Assembly (NCBI GenBank): GCA_963573305.1
Contig: OY754333.1
Span: 14,964,599-15,028,598 of the forward strand
Direction of reading: 5' to 3'
Origin: Pyrrhosoma nymphula
Taxonomy: Eukaryota > Arthropoda > Insecta > Odonata > Coenagrionidae
DNA length: 64,000 bases
Of the stretch, positions 62,922-64,000 are shown one piece after another. How positions within the stretch are numbered: the stretch's first letter is position 1; each line of letters begins with the position of its first letter. The position numbers were made by a program, and so were the translations under genes. The notes under the pieces were generated by a model that had not been told where the DNA came from, searched no databases, and saw only the letters and a list, made by a program, of their open reading frames with translations.

Positions 62922-63881
62922 AAGAGTAGTAGTGATGAACATCCGTCGGCTCCGTGATGTCATAAAACGACCATTTTCGCACTAGAATCCTAGGGGTTCA
63001 GGATGGGGGAGGAGGGAAGGTATAAGTATCCCAGCTGGTGTCTTTCTGGAAGGTCTTTCCGTATGGGTCTCAGGAAAACTACTCATTTCTTCAAGGTTCG
63101 AACGCTTTGAATATAAGGCATGGCTACCGAACGTATCCAAAGAAAACTAACTTAACTTCGAGTACGCGTGCACTTACCTCGACTAAAAATCCTCCCGTTT
63201 CTTCATTATAGAATCCTTGGGGATCGGTGCCCACAAGTATAGCATAAAAAACGGTGAATACTGAGCGTTAAAAGCAATACCACTTCAATAGCCTTACCGC
63301 GTCGCGGCAAATCCAGCTCCCGGCGGGCGGAGCCGAACCCCGCCGCGCGATCGAAAAATCACATTTATTTCCGGCGTCGAAAACATTTTTCAAAGTTAAC
63401 TGCATATAAACCTTAAGAAGTCTTCAAATAACGCTATGATGTTCGTCACTTTGCGTGATTTTTCCAAAATCCCATTTGAATCTCCTACATAATGTAAAAT
63501 TTTGTCTAAAAACAGCGTCCGCCATTTTGTAACGGCACAGCAAGATTATACCAAAGCTATTCTTTAAAACTACGGAATTGTAAATACAAAATACCATGCT
63601 AACAGATAATACCTTTTTTTATTCCATAAAAATCCTCCTTAAACGTCACCATCAACTTAAGTTAGAAGATTTTCCGAGAAAACTGAAGACGGGCATTTTT
63701 CTGGAAATTTGCTCATGTTTGAGCCTCTGTATCTCACAAACGGGTAAGAATTATGCCAAATGATGTGACATTCCAGATACATGAATCGTTTTTGAGTCTT
63801 CATGCTAAGTTTCAAGTTCAAATCTAAAAAAAAAACCATTTTGGGGTTTTGGCCAGCTTTTTCCGATTTCCGACCACTGTG

Positions 63882-64000
63882 CGCAGTTACGCGTGCACTG
63901 ATCCATTCTCTCGATCCAATATCCTCGCAAAATCTTCAGTTTAGAATCTGTAGAAATCAGTGACAACATGCATAGCCTGAAAAAGTTGAATTCGAGGAGT
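63882..64000 (+). mobile_element. Transib copy 3, cut by window end
   Basis: All 119 bases from 63882 to the end of the window are the exact reverse complement of 59918-60036 in copy 1 (compared base by base). The matching region in copy 2 (around 63150-63180) is only distantly similar. Copy 2 therefore ends inside a Transib copy that is nearly identical to copy 1 and lies in inverted orientation to it. Confidence 0.8.

Larger units (their letters stand above)
61068..63881 (+). mobile_element. Transib copy 2 (plus strand, transposase pseudogene inside)
   Basis: The element runs from its first recognisable transposase exon to the terminal CACTGTG (63875-63881), the reverse complement of CACAGTG. 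Transib is the DNA-transposon superfamily from which the RAG1 recombinase derives, and CACAGTG is the heptamer of recombination signal sequences. The flanking 5 bp on the right is CGCAG (63882-63886), which does not match CGACG at 59304, so the two visible ends do not belong to one insertion. The 3' non-coding region is about 960 bp. Confidence 0.8.

Noticed and set aside
59309..63881. One intact Transib element with both its own ends
   Set aside because: Both ends are 3' ends facing outward, the flanking 5-mers differ (CGACG and CGCAG), and the inner exon is duplicated in inverted orientation. These are parts of two copies.

Overview
This window looks like intergenic DNA from a large, repeat-rich arthropod (probably insect) nuclear genome. 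The evidence is AT-rich sequence with no convincing host gene, abundant decayed retroelements with 5' truncation, a tRNA-derived SINE, a PIF/Harbinger-like non-autonomous element, Penelope-like elements and a Transib (RAG1-type) DNA transposon with spliceosomal introns. A run of exactly 200 N at 25120-25319 is a scaffold gap. The species cannot be named from the sequence. All motif matches were made by eye and from memory of the families; no search was run.

Layout. 1-7 kb: a ruined Penelope-like element (1226-2310) and a 1.2 kb TTA-flanked terminal-inverted-repeat element (4959-6154). 7-34 kb: mostly unassigned AT-rich DNA broken by polypyrimidine blocks, diverged direct repeats (7 kb, 23.5 kb, 26 kb), three minus-strand LINE 3' remnants (17.6-18.0, 28.5-29.0 and 32.4-33.0 kb), a perfect 185 bp palindrome (10.9 kb) and a second palindrome (33.1 kb). 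34-49 kb: an imperfect 292 bp palindrome flanked by an 11 bp direct repeat (37.7 kb), a 19 bp minisatellite (39.2 kb), and a LINE reverse-transcriptase remnant joined directly to a Penelope-like element (44.6-46.5 kb). 49-55 kb: a fold-back element with permuted inverted arms, an adjacent tRNA-derived SINE, and two further LINE remnants.

59.3-64 kb is the most informative region. It holds pieces of three Transib copies. One is on the minus strand (59309 to about 60873). One is on the plus strand (about 61068 to 63881) and keeps an exon-by-exon readable but broken RAG1-like transposase. The third begins at 63882, is identical over 119 bp to part of the first copy in inverted orientation, and runs off the window. 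Both visible termini carry CACAGTG, the heptamer of V(D)J recombination signals.

Nothing here looks able to work as an intact gene. The transposase has lost the segment expected to hold its second catalytic Asp. The LINE has FAYD where FADD is expected. The Penelope-like element has lost its GIY-YIG core. A recurring theme is head-to-head inverted duplication of element ends. Three of these loci share a CTGANGA-N-stem-GAAAC hairpin that resembles a hammerhead ribozyme core. Most long open frames in the window are by-products of C/T-rich tracts and are not annotated as genes.
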